A stretch of 64,000 nucleotides of DNA from Tenacibaculum mesophilum (GCF_003867075.1 NZ_CP032544.1:2908001-2972000), one strand, 5' to 3'. Shown: positions 52,784 through 63,090, counted from the stretch's first letter. The notes: generated by a model not told the origin, from the sequence alone. Numbers and translations are program-made.

Positions 52784-53362
52784 TTATTGTTTGTTTTTAC
52801 CTAAAGTATATGCTTTACGTAACCATAAGTTTCTTTGTTTAGGAGTTGAATCTTTTATTACTGAAAAGAAAGTAGTTTTTACAGGAGTTATACCGCAAAA
52901 TTCTAAGGTTCCCTTTTTAAACTGTCTAATAGCGGGTCTTTTCATAAAAAGATAATCATACCAGCTTGGGGTGTCAGAAGTAATGATAAGTCGAGCAGTT
53001 TTACCTTTTAAAAGTTTTTTAGGAAAAGGTTTTCCTTCAATAGGTTGAAAAGTTATTCCTGGTAAAAAAGCTCTATCAATAAAACCTTTCATTATAGCAG
53101 GGTAACCAGCCCACCAAATAGGAAAAAACCATACAATATGATCTGCTTTTTTAATTTTAGTTAAAGCTTCTTGTAAATCAAGTTCAAGTTCCGTTCTTTT
53201 TCGGTAACCAAATTTAAGGTTGGGATTAAAGTTTAAGTCAGTGATGGTAATTTCTTCAATAATAGCATCGGTTTCCAAAACGCCTCTTTTGTAAGAAGCT
53301 GCCAGTGCATGGTTAAAACTTTCTTTATCAGGATGTCCGTTTATTAATAAAATATGCTTCAT
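52784..53362 (-). CDS. NAD(P)H oxidoreductase, flavodoxin-like fold (NQO/KefF family)
   Basis: About 192 residues from the ATG at 53362 (MKHILLINGHPDKESF); the frame opens 24 bases earlier. HIVWFFPIWWAGYPAIMKGFIDRAFLPG is the flavin-binding loop. Full length for the quinone-reductase group. It may detoxify quinones with FMN or FAD. Adjacent to the Crp/Fnr gene in the same direction. Confidence 0.85.
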   Translation of the reverse strand: MKHILLINGHPDKESFNHALAASYKRGVLETDAIIEEITITDLNFNPNLKFGYRKRTELELDLQEALTKIKKADHIVWFFPIWWAGYPAIMKGFIDRAFLPGITFQPIEGKPFPKKLLKGKTARLIITSDTPSWYDYLFMKRPAIRQFKKGTLEFCGITPVKTTFFSVIKDSTPKQRNLWLRKAYTLGKNKQ

Positions 53363-53424
53363 AATATAGTTAAGATTATAAAGCAAAGTACGGGTGGTTT
53401 TATAAGCTTAAAAAGGACAATTGT

Positions 53425-53991
53425 CTAATAAAAAACCGATTTTCTAATTCGGCTTAAATGTCGTTGTGTAATTCCTAAATAAGAAGCTAGGTACTGTAAT
53501 GGAATGGTTTTTAGGTAGTTTGGGTGCGTTTCTAACAGTTTTTTGTAACGGTTTTCAGCGCTTTCATTTTGCAAAACAAATATTCTGTTTTCAAGATTTA
53601 TATATTCTTGTTCAGCAAATATTTTAAAAAGGCGTAGCCAATTGGTACTTGAGTTTTCTAGTGCTACAAATTGTTCTTTGGTAATGATGTATAGTTCAGC
53701 GTTGGTTAACGCTTGAATATTTTCATTAGTTTTTGTTTGAGAAATAAAAGATGAATATGCAGTAACAAATGAGTTTTCTGATAAAAAACAATAAGTAGCT
53801 TCTTTTTCGTCAGACGAATGATAAAACGACCTAAAAATACCAGAAGTTATAAAAGCTACTTCTTTGCAAGTGTTACCTTCTTGAATAAAAAAATCACCTT
53901 TGTTAAGTTTTTTATATCTAACTAAATTTACAAAGTTGTCTATTTCTTCTTCGGAAAGAATATTATAAGAGGCCAAGTGTTTTTTGAGCAT
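53425..53991 (-). CDS. Crp/Fnr family transcriptional regulator
   Basis: 188 residues. The cyclic-nucleotide-like jelly roll (1-120) has GDFFIQEGNTCKEVAFITSGIFRSFY. The C-terminal HTH is short: IPLQYLASYLGITQRHLSRIRKSV. No Cys cluster for Fe-S is present. It probably regulates the neighbouring oxidoreductase, which is 63 bases downstream. Confidence 0.85.
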   Translation of the reverse strand: MLKKHLASYNILSEEEIDNFVNLVRYKKLNKGDFFIQEGNTCKEVAFITSGIFRSFYHSSDEKEATYCFLSENSFVTAYSSFISQTKTNENIQALTNAELYIITKEQFVALENSSTNWLRLFKIFAEQEYINLENRIFVLQNESAENRYKKLLETHPNYLKTIPLQYLASYLGITQRHLSRIRKSVFY

Positions 53992-54187
53992 TTTATTGTT
54001 TTAATTAAAAATAAGACGAAGTTAAAATAAAAATCCATCAAAAATTAAAACAAAGCTTTAAACCTGTCAAAACAGCAGGTTTCTGTTTTGGTATGGTTAT
54101 GGTAAAGTATATGAAGTGTTACGAATTAATAGTTTCAGTGAAAAAGAGTAAATTTATAATTCATAACCAATTAAATAAAAAAGAAAT

Positions 54188-54535
54188 ATGAAAACATTTT
54201 TAAAAGTATTGTTAACGGCATTAGCAGTAATTGTATTGGCAAATATTTTACCAGGAGTAACAGTAGCTAGTTATACAACTGCAGTAATTGTAGCAGTAGT
54301 AATTGCGTTGTTAAACCTGTTTGTACGTCCGTTGTTAGTATTTTTTACACTACCAGCAACCATCGTTACATTAGGGTTATTCTTATTTGTGATTAATGCA
54401 GTGATTATATTATTGGCAGATAAATTAGTGTCAGGGTTTGCAGTTAGCGGATTTTTTACAGCACTCTTGTTCAGTGTGTTGCTGTCAATTTTCAGATCGT
54501 TAATGTTTTCACTATTAAAAGAAGGAGACGAATAA
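54188..54535 (+). CDS. Phage-holin-like membrane protein (PF04020 type)
   Basis: 115 residues and four membrane segments. The central NLFVRPLLVFFTLPATIVTLGLFLFVINAVIILLADKLVSGFAVSGF is diagnostic for the family named after a mycobacterial phage holin. It is chromosomal here with no phage genes next to it, so holin function is not implied. Confidence 0.85.
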   Translation: MKTFLKVLLTALAVIVLANILPGVTVASYTTAVIVAVVIALLNLFVRPLLVFFTLPATIVTLGLFLFVINAVIILLADKLVSGFAVSGFFTALLFSVLLSIFRSLMFSLLKEGDE

Positions 54536-54627
54536 GTAACCTAAAACATTAAAAACTAGAAAATAAGGGAAGTAAAAAAGATAATATTCTTATAACTAAA
54601 AGTCTTGGTTATCAATAAATAAAGTAG

Positions 54628-54635
54628 TAATTTTG
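54628..54635 (+). promoter_or_regulatory. -7 box of tig
   Basis: TAATTTTG matches TAnnTTTG, 31 bases before the tig start. CTTG at 54604-54607 with a 20-base spacer is a weak -33 element. Confidence 0.6.
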
Positions 54636-54666
54636 CACCCGATTTTTTAAGAAACAGATTTTTAAG

Positions 54667-55989
54667 ATGAATATAACAAAAGAAAACGTAGATGCATTAA
54701 ATGCAGTTGTAAAAGTTGATATTGTTGCAGAAGATTATCAAGATAAAGTAACAAAAGTATTAAACGATTACCGTAAAACAGCTAACATTCCTGGTTTTAG
54801 AAAAGGTCATGTACCAATGGGAATGGTAAAGAAGCAGTACGGAAAATCAGTAATGATTGATGAGGTAAACAAGCTTTTACAAGAGTCGTTAAACAAATTC
54901 TTAGTTGAAGAGAAGTTAGATATCTTAGGTAACCCATTACCAAGAGTTCAAGAAGATTTCAATTGGGATGCAGATAAATTCTCTTTTGAATTCGAATTAG
55001 GATTAGCTCCTGAGTTCGACGTAAACTTACAACCAAAAAACAAAGTAACTCAATATAACATTGTTGCTACAGACGAGTTAATCGAGAAAGAAGTTGAAAA
55101 CATCCAATCTCGTTACGGTAAAATGTCAGCTAAAGACGAAGTTGCTGAACAAACTAATGTAACTGGTACTTTTGTAAACGAAGAGAAAGAAATCAACAAA
55201 AAATCTACAATTTCTGTAAAAGATATTAAAGGAAAAACAAACTTAAAGAAGTTTGTAGGTGCTAAAGTTGGAGACGTTTTAGAATTAAAAACTAAAAACT
55301 TATTTGAAGACGAGCACAAGTTACAAGGGGCTTTAGGAGTATCTCACGAAGAGGTTCATGACTTAGATATTCCTGTAACATTTACTATTGAAGAAATTAC
55401 TGAGATAGAACCAGCAGAATTAGATCAAGAGTTATTTGATAAGTTATTTGCTGATGGAAGTGTAAAAACTGTAACTGAATTAAAAGATAAAATTAAAGAA
55501 GACGCAGAAAAGCAATTCCAACAACAAGCAGATCAACAATTGTTAAACGCAATTACCGAGAACTTAGTGGATAACACAAAGTTTGATTTACCAGTTGAAT
55601 TCTTACAAAAGTGGTTACAAACTGCAGGAGAAAAAGAATTAACTGCTGAAGAAGCTGTTGAAGAATATAACAAGTCTGAAAAAGGATTACGTTACCAATT
55701 AATCGAAGGAAAGATTATGAAAGATAACGACATCAAATTAGACTATGCAGAGTTAGTAGACTATGCAAAAGGATTTATTAGAGCTCAAATGGCTCAATTT
55801 GGAAACATGAATCCAGAAGAAAAAGAGTTAGATGATATCGCAGGAAGAATCTTACAAAATCAAGACGAAGCTCAAAAATTACAATCTCAATTAATAAGCC
55901 AAAAATTATTAGCTTTTTATAAAGAAAACATGAGCTTTGATACAAAAGAAGTTTCTTACGAAGATTTCATTAAAGAAGTATACAAGTAA
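54667..55989 (+). CDS. tig: Trigger factor
   Basis: 440 residues. The N-terminal ribosome-binding domain has the signature FRKGHVP (GFRKGHVPMGMVKKQYG, about residue 44). The PPIase domain is about 150-240, and the long C-terminal helices form the chaperone arms. Bacteroidota trigger factors have a degenerate FKBP part, as here. It binds nascent chains at the exit tunnel and precedes clpP-clpX as in many bacteria. Confidence 0.95.
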   Translation: MNITKENVDALNAVVKVDIVAEDYQDKVTKVLNDYRKTANIPGFRKGHVPMGMVKKQYGKSVMIDEVNKLLQESLNKFLVEEKLDILGNPLPRVQEDFNWDADKFSFEFELGLAPEFDVNLQPKNKVTQYNIVATDELIEKEVENIQSRYGKMSAKDEVAEQTNVTGTFVNEEKEINKKSTISVKDIKGKTNLKKFVGAKVGDVLELKTKNLFEDEHKLQGALGVSHEEVHDLDIPVTFTIEEITEIEPAELDQELFDKLFADGSVKTVTELKDKIKEDAEKQFQQQADQQLLNAITENLVDNTKFDLPVEFLQKWLQTAGEKELTAEEAVEEYNKSEKGLRYQLIEGKIMKDNDIKLDYAELVDYAKGFIRAQMAQFGNMNPEEKELDDIAGRILQNQDEAQKLQSQLISQKLLAFYKENMSFDTKEVSYEDFIKEVYK

Positions 55990-56014
55990 TAGTTAATTAC
56001 TAAAATTATAAATA

Positions 56015-56043
56015 AAAACCTGAATGTACATTCAGGTTTTTTT
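56015..56043 (+). terminator. Terminator of tig
   Basis: AAAACCTGAATG / CATTCAGGTTTT palindrome with a T run, 26 bases after the tig stop. Confidence 0.85.
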
Positions 56044-56118
56044 AGCCATTAACAGTAACAAAATACTAAAGAAATAGTTCTTATATTTACATCTTTATAA
56101 CCCAAAAACATTTTAAAA

Positions 56119-56778
56119 ATGGATTACGGAAAAGAGTTCGAAAAATACGCAACAAAACACCACGGAATAAATAGTAATTACTTAGGAAAAATAACAAGTA
56201 GCTTAACTCCATATATTATGGAAGAACGCCAAATGAACATTACTCAAATGGATGTTTTTTCTCGTTTAATGATGGATAGAATTATTTTTTTAGGTACTGG
56301 AATTAATGACCAAGTAGCCAATGTAATTCAAGCACAATTATTGTTTTTAGAAAGTGTAGATGCATCAAAAGATATTTCAATTTACATTAATTCACCAGGA
56401 GGTGGTGTATATGCTGGTTTGGGTATTTACGATACTATGCAATTTATTAAACCAGATGTAGCAACAATTTGTACAGGTATGGCTGCTTCAATGGGAGCTG
56501 TATTAATGTGTGCAGGAGAAAAAGGAAAGCGTTCAGCATTACCACACTCTCGTATTATGATTCATCAGCCACTAGGTGGAGCACAAGGACAAGCATCTGA
56601 TATTGAAATTACAGCTCGTGAAATTTTAAAATTAAAAGATGAGTTGTATGAAATCATAGCTAAGCACTCAGGTCAAACAGTAGAAAAAGTAAACAAAGAT
56701 TCTGATAGAGATTATTGGATGAAGGCCGACGAAGCAAAAGCATACGGTATGGTAGACGAAATTTTAACTAGAAAATAA
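56119..56778 (+). CDS. clpP: ATP-dependent Clp protease proteolytic subunit
   Basis: 219 residues. Catalytic Ser in [14 protein letters not shown] (about residue 121), His in [16 protein letters not shown] (about 146) and Asp near the DRDYWM segment. N-terminal [19 protein letters not shown]. It forms the barrel with ClpX, encoded 44 bases downstream. Confidence 0.96.
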   Translation: MDYGKEFEKYATKHHGINSNYLGKITSSLTPYIMEERQMNITQMDVFSRLMMDRIIFLGTGINDQVANVIQAQLLFLESVDASKDISIYINSPGGGVYAGLGIYDTMQFIKPDVATICTGMAASMGAVLMCAGEKGKRSALPHSRIMIHQPLGGAQGQASDIEITAREILKLKDELYEIIAKHSGQTVEKVNKDSDRDYWMKADEAKAYGMVDEILTRK

Positions 56779-56822
56779 TAAACAAGCTAATAGCACTGAG
56801 CTATTGGCAATAAGCTGATAAG

Positions 56823-58061
56823 ATGTCGAAAGAAGAAAATTTACAATGTTCCTTTTGCGGGCGTAAAAAACCAGAAACCGATTTATTAATTGCTGGTTTA
56901 GATGCACATATATGTGATAAATGTATAGAGCAAGCCTATGGAATTGTAGAAGAGGAAATAGCTGAAGCTAAAACAAGCGATTTATCAAAAGATTTAACCT
57001 TGAAAAAGCCAAGAGAAATCAAAGCTTTTTTAGATGAATATATTATAGGGCAAGATCAAACCAAAAGAGCTATGTCTGTAGCTGTATACAATCATTATAA
57101 AAGATTGTTACAAACTAGAGATGATGAAGATGAGGTAGAGATAGAAAAATCGAACATTGTTTTAGTAGGAGAAACTGGAACAGGAAAAACCTTAGTGGCT
57201 CGTACAATTGCTAAAATGCTAAATGTACCATTTTCTATAGTAGATGCAACTGTATTAACACAAGCAGGTTATGTAGGAGAAGACGTAGAAAGTATTTTAA
57301 GTCGTTTGTTACAAGCAGCAGATTACGATGTTGAAAAAGCAGAAAGAGGTATAGTATTTATTGATGAAATAGATAAAATAGCTCGTAAAGGAGACAATCC
57401 ATCAATTACACGAGATGTTTCTGGAGAAGGTGTGCAGCAAGCTTTATTAAAGTTATTAGAAGGAGCAGTTGTAAATGTGGCTCCTAAAGGAGGAAGAAAG
57501 CATCCAGAACAAAAGTTTATTGAAGTAAATACTAAAGATATTTTATTTATTGCAGGAGGAGCATTTTCTGGAATTGATAGATTTATTAGTAAGCGTTTAA
57601 ATATGCAAGCAGTTGGTTATAGTGCTTCGGTAGAAGAAGATAAAATTGACCACGATAACTTATTGCAATACATTACACCTCTAGATTTAAAGTCTTTTGG
57701 TTTAATACCAGAAATCATTGGTCGTTTACCAGTATTGAGTTATATGAATCCGTTAGATGAAAAAACACTTAGAGCTATTTTAACAGAGCCTAAGAACTCA
57801 ATAATCAAACAGTATACAAAACTGTTTGCAATGGATGATGTAACGTTTGAAATGACTGAAGATGCATTGCAATTTATTGTTGATAAAGCAGTAGAGTATA
57901 AACTAGGAGCTCGAGGATTACGTTCGTTATGTGAAGCTATTTTAACCGATGCGATGTTCGATATGCCAAGTTCTGAAGAAAAAGAATTTAAGGTAACAAA
58001 AGAATATGCTGAATCTAAACTAACAAAATCGGCATTAAAAAAATTAAGAGCAGCATCTTAA
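56823..58061 (+). CDS. clpX: ATP-dependent Clp protease ATP-binding subunit ClpX
   Basis: 412 residues. N-terminal zinc finger (CSFCGRKKPE ... HICDKC), Walker A GETGTGKT, pore loop GYVGEDVES, Walker B IVFIDEIDKIARKG, sensor 2 GARGLRSLCE. The ClpP-contact IGF loop should be near residue 265, where FIAGGAFSGIDRFI is seen. Unfolds substrates for ClpP. Confidence 0.96.
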   Translation: MSKEENLQCSFCGRKKPETDLLIAGLDAHICDKCIEQAYGIVEEEIAEAKTSDLSKDLTLKKPREIKAFLDEYIIGQDQTKRAMSVAVYNHYKRLLQTRDDEDEVEIEKSNIVLVGETGTGKTLVARTIAKMLNVPFSIVDATVLTQAGYVGEDVESILSRLLQAADYDVEKAERGIVFIDEIDKIARKGDNPSITRDVSGEGVQQALLKLLEGAVVNVAPKGGRKHPEQKFIEVNTKDILFIAGGAFSGIDRFISKRLNMQAVGYSASVEEDKIDHDNLLQYITPLDLKSFGLIPEIIGRLPVLSYMNPLDEKTLRAILTEPKNSIIKQYTKLFAMDDVTFEMTEDALQFIVDKAVEYKLGARGLRSLCEAILTDAMFDMPSSEEKEFKVTKEYAESKLTKSALKKLRAAS

Positions 58062-58082
58062 AAATATTAATTGAAAGAAATA

Positions 58083-58112
58083 AAAAAAGCCATCAAATTT
58101 GATGGCTTTTTT
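58083..58112. terminator. Bidirectional terminator between clpX and the LRR gene
   Basis: AAAAAGCCATCAAA / TTTGATGGCTTTTT palindrome between convergent genes. Confidence 0.85.
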
Positions 58113-58134
58113 AGTACGTTTGAAACTAAATATG

Positions 58135-59052
58135 TTATTCTGTTTTATGAAGCTTACTATATTGCTGTATCCATTTAGTAATCTCTTCGTCTTTAATATC
58201 ATATTTGTACATAAGATCTTCTCTTATCTGCTTTAAATATGTTTCGTTTAATACACTTTTTTCATATTCAGAAACAACCAATTTTATAAAGCTTTCGGCA
58301 TACTTTTGTACAGGTTTTTTTATTTCCTTAGGTTTGTTTTCAGTAGATTCTACTTTATTTTCTTCCTGTTCTACAACAATCTCTTCTTTTGCTACCTTGT
58401 TATCAGAAACAGTACCATTACTGGTTGTATATGTAGTTTTTTCGTCTTTATACCATCCTTGAGGAATGTTAGCTAATTGCTTTTCACTAACAATTATAGT
58501 TTTAATTTTATTACCAGTAACATCCATACTTTCTAAGTTAGGGCAGTTTGAAACGTCTAACGTAGTAAGTTGATTGTAACTAGCGTATAAACTTTGAATG
58601 TTTGGGTTTTCACCAAGTATTAAAGATGTTAATTTGTTATAATCACAACTTATATAAGTTAAATTATGATTTTTGCTAACATCCAAACGTTCAATTTTAT
58701 TTTCACTACAGTTTAAAAAACTAATAGAAGAGCTTTGTGATAAATCAATTTTAGTAATTTCATTGCCAAAACAATCTAAACGTCTTAAATTAGGAAAACT
58801 TTCTAAGCCTGTTAAGTCTTTAATTTTAGAATATACATTAGGTAAATCTTTATTAGTAACAGGATCATTAACATTTAAGTTGGTAACATACTCAGCATCA
58901 CTAATTGTAATACTACCATTCAAACCATTCGAGTCAATTTTTAAGTTAATTAAACATTCTTCTAAGCCAATATCAGGAATACGAATTGTTTCTTGTGAAT
59001 ATATGTTAAATGCAAAAAAAGTTGCAAAACAAGCTGAAGTAATTATTTTCAT
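58135..59052 (-). CDS. Secreted leucine-rich-repeat protein
   Basis: 305 residues with signal peptide (to NIYSQ, about 20). Four or so LRRs of the BspA/Internalin-like type follow (LRRLDCFGNEITKIDLSQ, FLNCSENKIERLDVSKN, YISCDYNKLTSLILGEN, LYASYNQLTTLDVSNC). After that come an acidic linker and a ~65-residue helical end (SFIKLVVSEYEKSVLNETY). Probably periplasmic or surface. Function unknown. Confidence 0.85.
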   Translation of the reverse strand: MKIITSACFATFFAFNIYSQETIRIPDIGLEECLINLKIDSNGLNGSITISDAEYVTNLNVNDPVTNKDLPNVYSKIKDLTGLESFPNLRRLDCFGNEITKIDLSQSSSISFLNCSENKIERLDVSKNHNLTYISCDYNKLTSLILGENPNIQSLYASYNQLTTLDVSNCPNLESMDVTGNKIKTIIVSEKQLANIPQGWYKDEKTTYTTSNGTVSDNKVAKEEIVVEQEENKVESTENKPKEIKKPVQKYAESFIKLVVSEYEKSVLNETYLKQIREDLMYKYDIKDEEITKWIQQYSKLHKTE

Positions 59053-59160
59053 TAATTTGTATTTGGGGAAATTTTTGTCAAAATTATGTAATTATATGTT
59101 TTTAGCAAATTAAATTTGCCTAGAGTTTTGTAACAATAAAATAACTTTTAAAACTAGTAG

Positions 59161-59168
59161 TATATTTG
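59161..59168 (+). promoter_or_regulatory. -7 box of dnaG
   Basis: TATATTTG, 21 bases before the dnaG start. No well-spaced TTTG is seen upstream. Confidence 0.5.
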
Positions 59169-59189
59169 TTTGCTGTATTTCTGTAGTAT

Positions 59190-61199
59190 ATGATAACCCA
59201 ACAGACCATTGATAAAGTTTTTGAGAACGCTCGAGTAGAAGAGGTGATAGGAGAATTCGTTCAGTTAAAAAAATCAGGAAGTAACTTTAAAGGGTTAAGT
59301 CCGTTTACAGACGAACGTACTCCTTCGTTTATGGTATCGCCTGTAAAACAAATATGGAAAGATTTTAGTACGGGAAAAGGAGGGAATGCAATTTCATTTT
59401 TAATGGAACACGAGCATTATACCTACCCAGAAGCAATAAGGTGGTTAGCTAAAAAATACAATATTGAAATTGAAGAAACCGAGCAGTCTGATGAACAAAA
59501 ACAGCAGATGAATGAGCGAGAAAGTATGTTCCTGGTTTCAAAATTTGCCAAAGACTACTTTCATGATGTATTAATGAATACACAAAACGGAAGAGCAATT
59601 GGGCTGTCTTATTTCAAAGAGAGAGGATTTAGAGAAGATACTATTGAAAAATTTGATTTAGGGTATTGTAAAGACGAATGGGATAATTTTACCAAAGCAG
59701 CATTGGACAAAGGGTATGATTTAAAATATCTAAAATCTACAGGTTTAACGATTGTAAAAGAAGGAGGAGCAGAAGATAGGAAGTTCGACCGATTCAAAGG
59801 GCGTGTGATGTTTCCTATTCACAGTATGTCTGGTCGTATTTTAGGTTTTGGAGGTAGAATACTTACTAACGATAAAAAGGCCGCAAAATACCTCAATTCT
59901 CCTGAGAGTGATATCTATCATAAAAGTAAAATTCTTTACGGTCTATATCAAGCTAAAAAAGAAATAGCGAAAGAAGATAACTGTTTTTTAGTAGAAGGAT
60001 ATACTGATGTAATTTCATTTCATCAATCAGGAATTGAAAATGTCGTAGCCTCTTCTGGTACAGCATTAACACCCGATCAAATTCGTTTGGTAAATCGATT
60101 AACACAGAATATAACTGTGCTTTTTGATGGTGATGCAGCTGGAATTAGAGCCTCAATTCGTGGAATAGATTTAATTCTTGAGCAAGGAATGAATGTAAGG
60201 GTAGTGGCTTTCCCTGAAGGTGAAGACCCTGATAGTTTTGCCAAAGCACATTCAAATGCTGAATTAAAACAGTATTTAGAAGAGAAGTCACAAGACTTTA
60301 TAGAGTTTAAAGTTTCTTTATTAATGAAAGAAGCGGCGAACGACCCTGTAAAAAAAGCAGGTTTAATTCGAGATATAGTTACAAGTATTTCTAAAATTCC
60401 TGATGGTATTCAACGGGAAGTGTATGTGCAAGAGTGTGCACGTATTATGGACATTTCCGAGAGAGTATTATTTAGTGAGTTAGCCCAGTTGTTAAAAAAA
60501 GGAGCAACAGCAATGAGAAAGAGTAGTGCAGGGCAAGACCCTAACCAACCACCTTCAGAATACTTTCAAGAGCAAGGACAAGCTTCAATGGAAGCAATAA
60601 AAGGAGGAAAAGGGAAGTTGCAACACAATATCAACCAATTAAATATTCTTGAAAAAGAAGTTATTAGAATATTGTTGTTATACGGAAATGAAGTTGTTGA
60701 TTTTGTAAACTGGGTAGATGCAGTTGATGAAAGAGGGCGTCCATTTTTAGAAAAAGAAGAATATCAAAATACGGTTTCAAACGAGTTGTACTTGAACTTA
60801 CAAGAAGACGAAATAGAGTTTACCAACGAAATATTTCGATTAACCTATTATGAGTTAATTCATCAATTAAATCAAGATGAAAAAATTAAAGTAGATCATT
60901 TGGTAATGCACGAAAATCCACAAATATCTAGCTTAGTAACGAATATTTTGATGGATGAAGAAAAATACAATCTAAGCGATTGGGAGCGTAAAGAAGTTTT
61001 TGTAACGGAAACCGTAAAAATTCTTCCAAAGTTGGTAACGGATGCTATTTTAAACTTACGTAGAGTTTTGATTGAAGAAAAAATTAAAGAAATCCTACAA
61101 GAAAGCCAAGAGCAAAAAGCAGTTCCAAATCTAGAAGAAATAAGTAATTATACAGGGTTGAAAAAACGTCTTTTTGAAAAATTAAACCGTGTAATCTAA
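59190..61199 (+). CDS. dnaG: DNA primase with degenerate zinc-binding domain
   Basis: 669 residues. N-terminal domain (1-100), RNA polymerase/TOPRIM core (about 120-370) with LVEGYTDVISFHQSGI and VLFDGDAAGIRA, then a C-terminal DnaB-interaction part. In the N-terminal domain the usual Cys-Pro-Phe-His and CFGCG are replaced by LSPFTDERTPSF and WKDFSTGKGGN. All four zinc ligands are lost, while the rest of the domain fold is kept. It primes DNA replication. Confidence 0.94.
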   Translation: MITQQTIDKVFENARVEEVIGEFVQLKKSGSNFKGLSPFTDERTPSFMVSPVKQIWKDFSTGKGGNAISFLMEHEHYTYPEAIRWLAKKYNIEIEETEQSDEQKQQMNERESMFLVSKFAKDYFHDVLMNTQNGRAIGLSYFKERGFREDTIEKFDLGYCKDEWDNFTKAALDKGYDLKYLKSTGLTIVKEGGAEDRKFDRFKGRVMFPIHSMSGRILGFGGRILTNDKKAAKYLNSPESDIYHKSKILYGLYQAKKEIAKEDNCFLVEGYTDVISFHQSGIENVVASSGTALTPDQIRLVNRLTQNITVLFDGDAAGIRASIRGIDLILEQGMNVRVVAFPEGEDPDSFAKAHSNAELKQYLEEKSQDFIEFKVSLLMKEAANDPVKKAGLIRDIVTSISKIPDGIQREVYVQECARIMDISERVLFSELAQLLKKGATAMRKSSAGQDPNQPPSEYFQEQGQASMEAIKGGKGKLQHNINQLNILEKEVIRILLLYGNEVVDFVNWVDAVDERGRPFLEKEEYQNTVSNELYLNLQEDEIEFTNEIFRLTYYELIHQLNQDEKIKVDHLVMHENPQISSLVTNILMDEEKYNLSDWERKEVFVTETVKILPKLVTDAILNLRRVLIEEKIKEILQESQEQKAVPNLEEISNYTGLKKRLFEKLNRVI

Positions 61200-61246
61200 A
61201 TATCACTCACTAAGAATAAAATTAATAGAAAAGTAAAATTATTTTA

Positions 61247-62035
61247 TTATTTAAATTCTTTAGGAATTTCACAAATAGGAATAGGTATCATTTTATGTTG
61301 ATTAATTCGGTTGAGACGTGTGTATATTTTATATACTTCTAACTCTCTACCAGAAAATTCATCCACAGTTTTACCAGCATCTTGCATTTCCATTGCCCAT
61401 TCTAACTCATCATATGAAGCTCCAATTTGGTCTTCATCAGTTCTACTATCTCCAAACAAACCATCGGTAGGTTGTGCTTTTTGAATAGAAGAAGGAACAT
61501 CTAAATATGCGGCCAATTCATATACTTCTGATTTTACTAAGTCAGCAATAGGACTTAAATCTACACCGCCATCACCGTATTTGGTATAAAACCCAACACC
61601 AAAATCCTCCACTTTGTTTCCAGTTCCTGCAACTAATAAACCGTGCAACCCAGCAAAATAGTATAAGGTTGTCATACGTAAACGAGCACGAGTGTTTGCT
61701 AAAGCTAAATCAACTTTAGGAGAAGACTCTATTGGAGGAACCACCGTTTTAAAATCTTCAAAAGTAGAGGTTAAGTTTACCTCTGCTTCACTCACATTGC
61801 TAAAACGTTCTTTTAATTGTTTTATGTGTTCATTAGCTCTGTTTACCTGACTTTTAGCTTGATGAATAGGTAACTCAACACACAACGTAGGTAAACCAGT
61901 TTTAGCACACAAAGTAGAGGTAACTGCACTATCAATACCACCAGAAATTCCTACAACAAAACCATTCACTTTTGCATTAGTAGCGTAATCTTTTAACCAA
62001 TTTATAATGTGTTCAGCAACCTTAGGAGTATTCAT
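61247..62035 (-). CDS. nadE: NH3-dependent NAD+ synthetase
   Basis: 262 residues. PP-loop FVVGISGGIDSAVTSTLCAK, then GTGNKVEDFGVGFYTKYGDGGVDLSPIADLVKSEVYELAAYL, with no glutaminase domain. Last step of NAD synthesis. It is divergent from gldB as in other Flavobacteria. Confidence 0.95.
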   Translation of the reverse strand: MNTPKVAEHIINWLKDYATNAKVNGFVVGISGGIDSAVTSTLCAKTGLPTLCVELPIHQAKSQVNRANEHIKQLKERFSNVSEAEVNLTSTFEDFKTVVPPIESSPKVDLALANTRARLRMTTLYYFAGLHGLLVAGTGNKVEDFGVGFYTKYGDGGVDLSPIADLVKSEVYELAAYLDVPSSIQKAQPTDGLFGDSRTDEDQIGASYDELEWAMEMQDAGKTVDEFSGRELEVYKIYTRLNRINQHKMIPIPICEIPKEFK

Positions 62036-62127
62036 TTTTGTGATATTTTAAGAGTTTACAGTTAAGAGGTAAAAACTAATTTAGTAATTTCGACGTTGTA
62101 ATTTAGAATGTAAATATACTAAAGTTC

Positions 62128-63090
62128 ATGAGAAAAATTTTAGCACTAGTTGCCTTAGTTTTTATAAGTTTTTCATGTAAAAACGAAGAAAGTAATAAGT
62201 TAGATGTTGATGTATCTAATATTAGTGTAAATGTCAATTTAGAACGTTTTGATGTTGACTTTTATACAACTAAAACAAACGAGCTTACTAAGACAAAAGA
62301 AAAGTACCCGATGCTTTTCCCTCCACAACCTGATAGTGTTTGGATAAATAAGATTAATAATAAAGATGAGCAAGAATTATTTACTGAAACTCAAAAGGTT
62401 TTTTCTGATGTCGAAGAAGAAAAGGAGCAGTTAATATCATTATTTAAACATGTAAAATATTATAATCCAAGGTTTGTTAGTCCGAAAGTGATTACCATGC
62501 TAACAAATATTGATTATAATAACAGAATTGTATATACAGATAGTTTGTTGTTGGTTTCTTTAGATGCTTATTTAGGTGAAAAACATGAGTTTTATAATGA
62601 TTATCCAGCTTATGTAAAACAAAATAATACTAAAAAGCACATCGTAGTTGACGTTGCCAAGGCTATAGTAGGTAAACAAATGCTACCTAGTATGGCAAGG
62701 AGTTTCATAGATAAAATGATTTATCGAGGAAAAAAAATGTATTTGCTAGATGCTTATTTACCTAACGTAGCCGATGCTGTAAAAATAGGGTATTCACAAA
62801 AAAAACTAGAGTGGGCAGAGAGTAATGAAGAACAAATATGGATGTATTTTATAGAAAAAGATTTGTTGTACAGTACTAGTAAAGATGTAGATAAACGCTT
62901 TTTAGATTTAGCTCCTTTTTCTAAGTTTTATATGGAAGAAGATAGTCAATCTCCAGGAAGAATAGGAGAGTGGATTGGTTGGCAAATCGTAAGTTCGTAC
63001 ATGCAAAAGAATGATGTATCTTTGCATCAATTATTACAAACGAGTGAAGAGGAGATTTTCAAAAACTCAAGATATAAACCAAAAAGATAA
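62128..63090 (+). CDS. gldB: Gliding motility lipoprotein GldB
   Basis: 320 residues. Lipobox ISFSC with Cys at about residue 17, then KNEESN. VNLERFDVDFYTTKTNEL and YPMLFPPQPDSVW fit GldB, as does GRIGEWIGWQIVSSYMQKN. It is needed for gliding and the type IX system in F. johnsoniae. TAATG overlap with gldC. Confidence 0.9.
   Translation: MRKILALVALVFISFSCKNEESNKLDVDVSNISVNVNLERFDVDFYTTKTNELTKTKEKYPMLFPPQPDSVWINKINNKDEQELFTETQKVFSDVEEEKEQLISLFKHVKYYNPRFVSPKVITMLTNIDYNNRIVYTDSLLLVSLDAYLGEKHEFYNDYPAYVKQNNTKKHIVVDVAKAIVGKQMLPSMARSFIDKMIYRGKKMYLLDAYLPNVADAVKIGYSQKKLEWAESNEEQIWMYFIEKDLLYSTSKDVDKRFLDLAPFSKFYMEEDSQSPGRIGEWIGWQIVSSYMQKNDVSLHQLLQTSEEEIFKNSRYKPKR

Noticed and set aside
54188..54535. 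Holin-like gene as a sign of a prophage
   Set aside because: No other phage genes nearby; this family is common as a chromosomal membrane protein in Flavobacteria.
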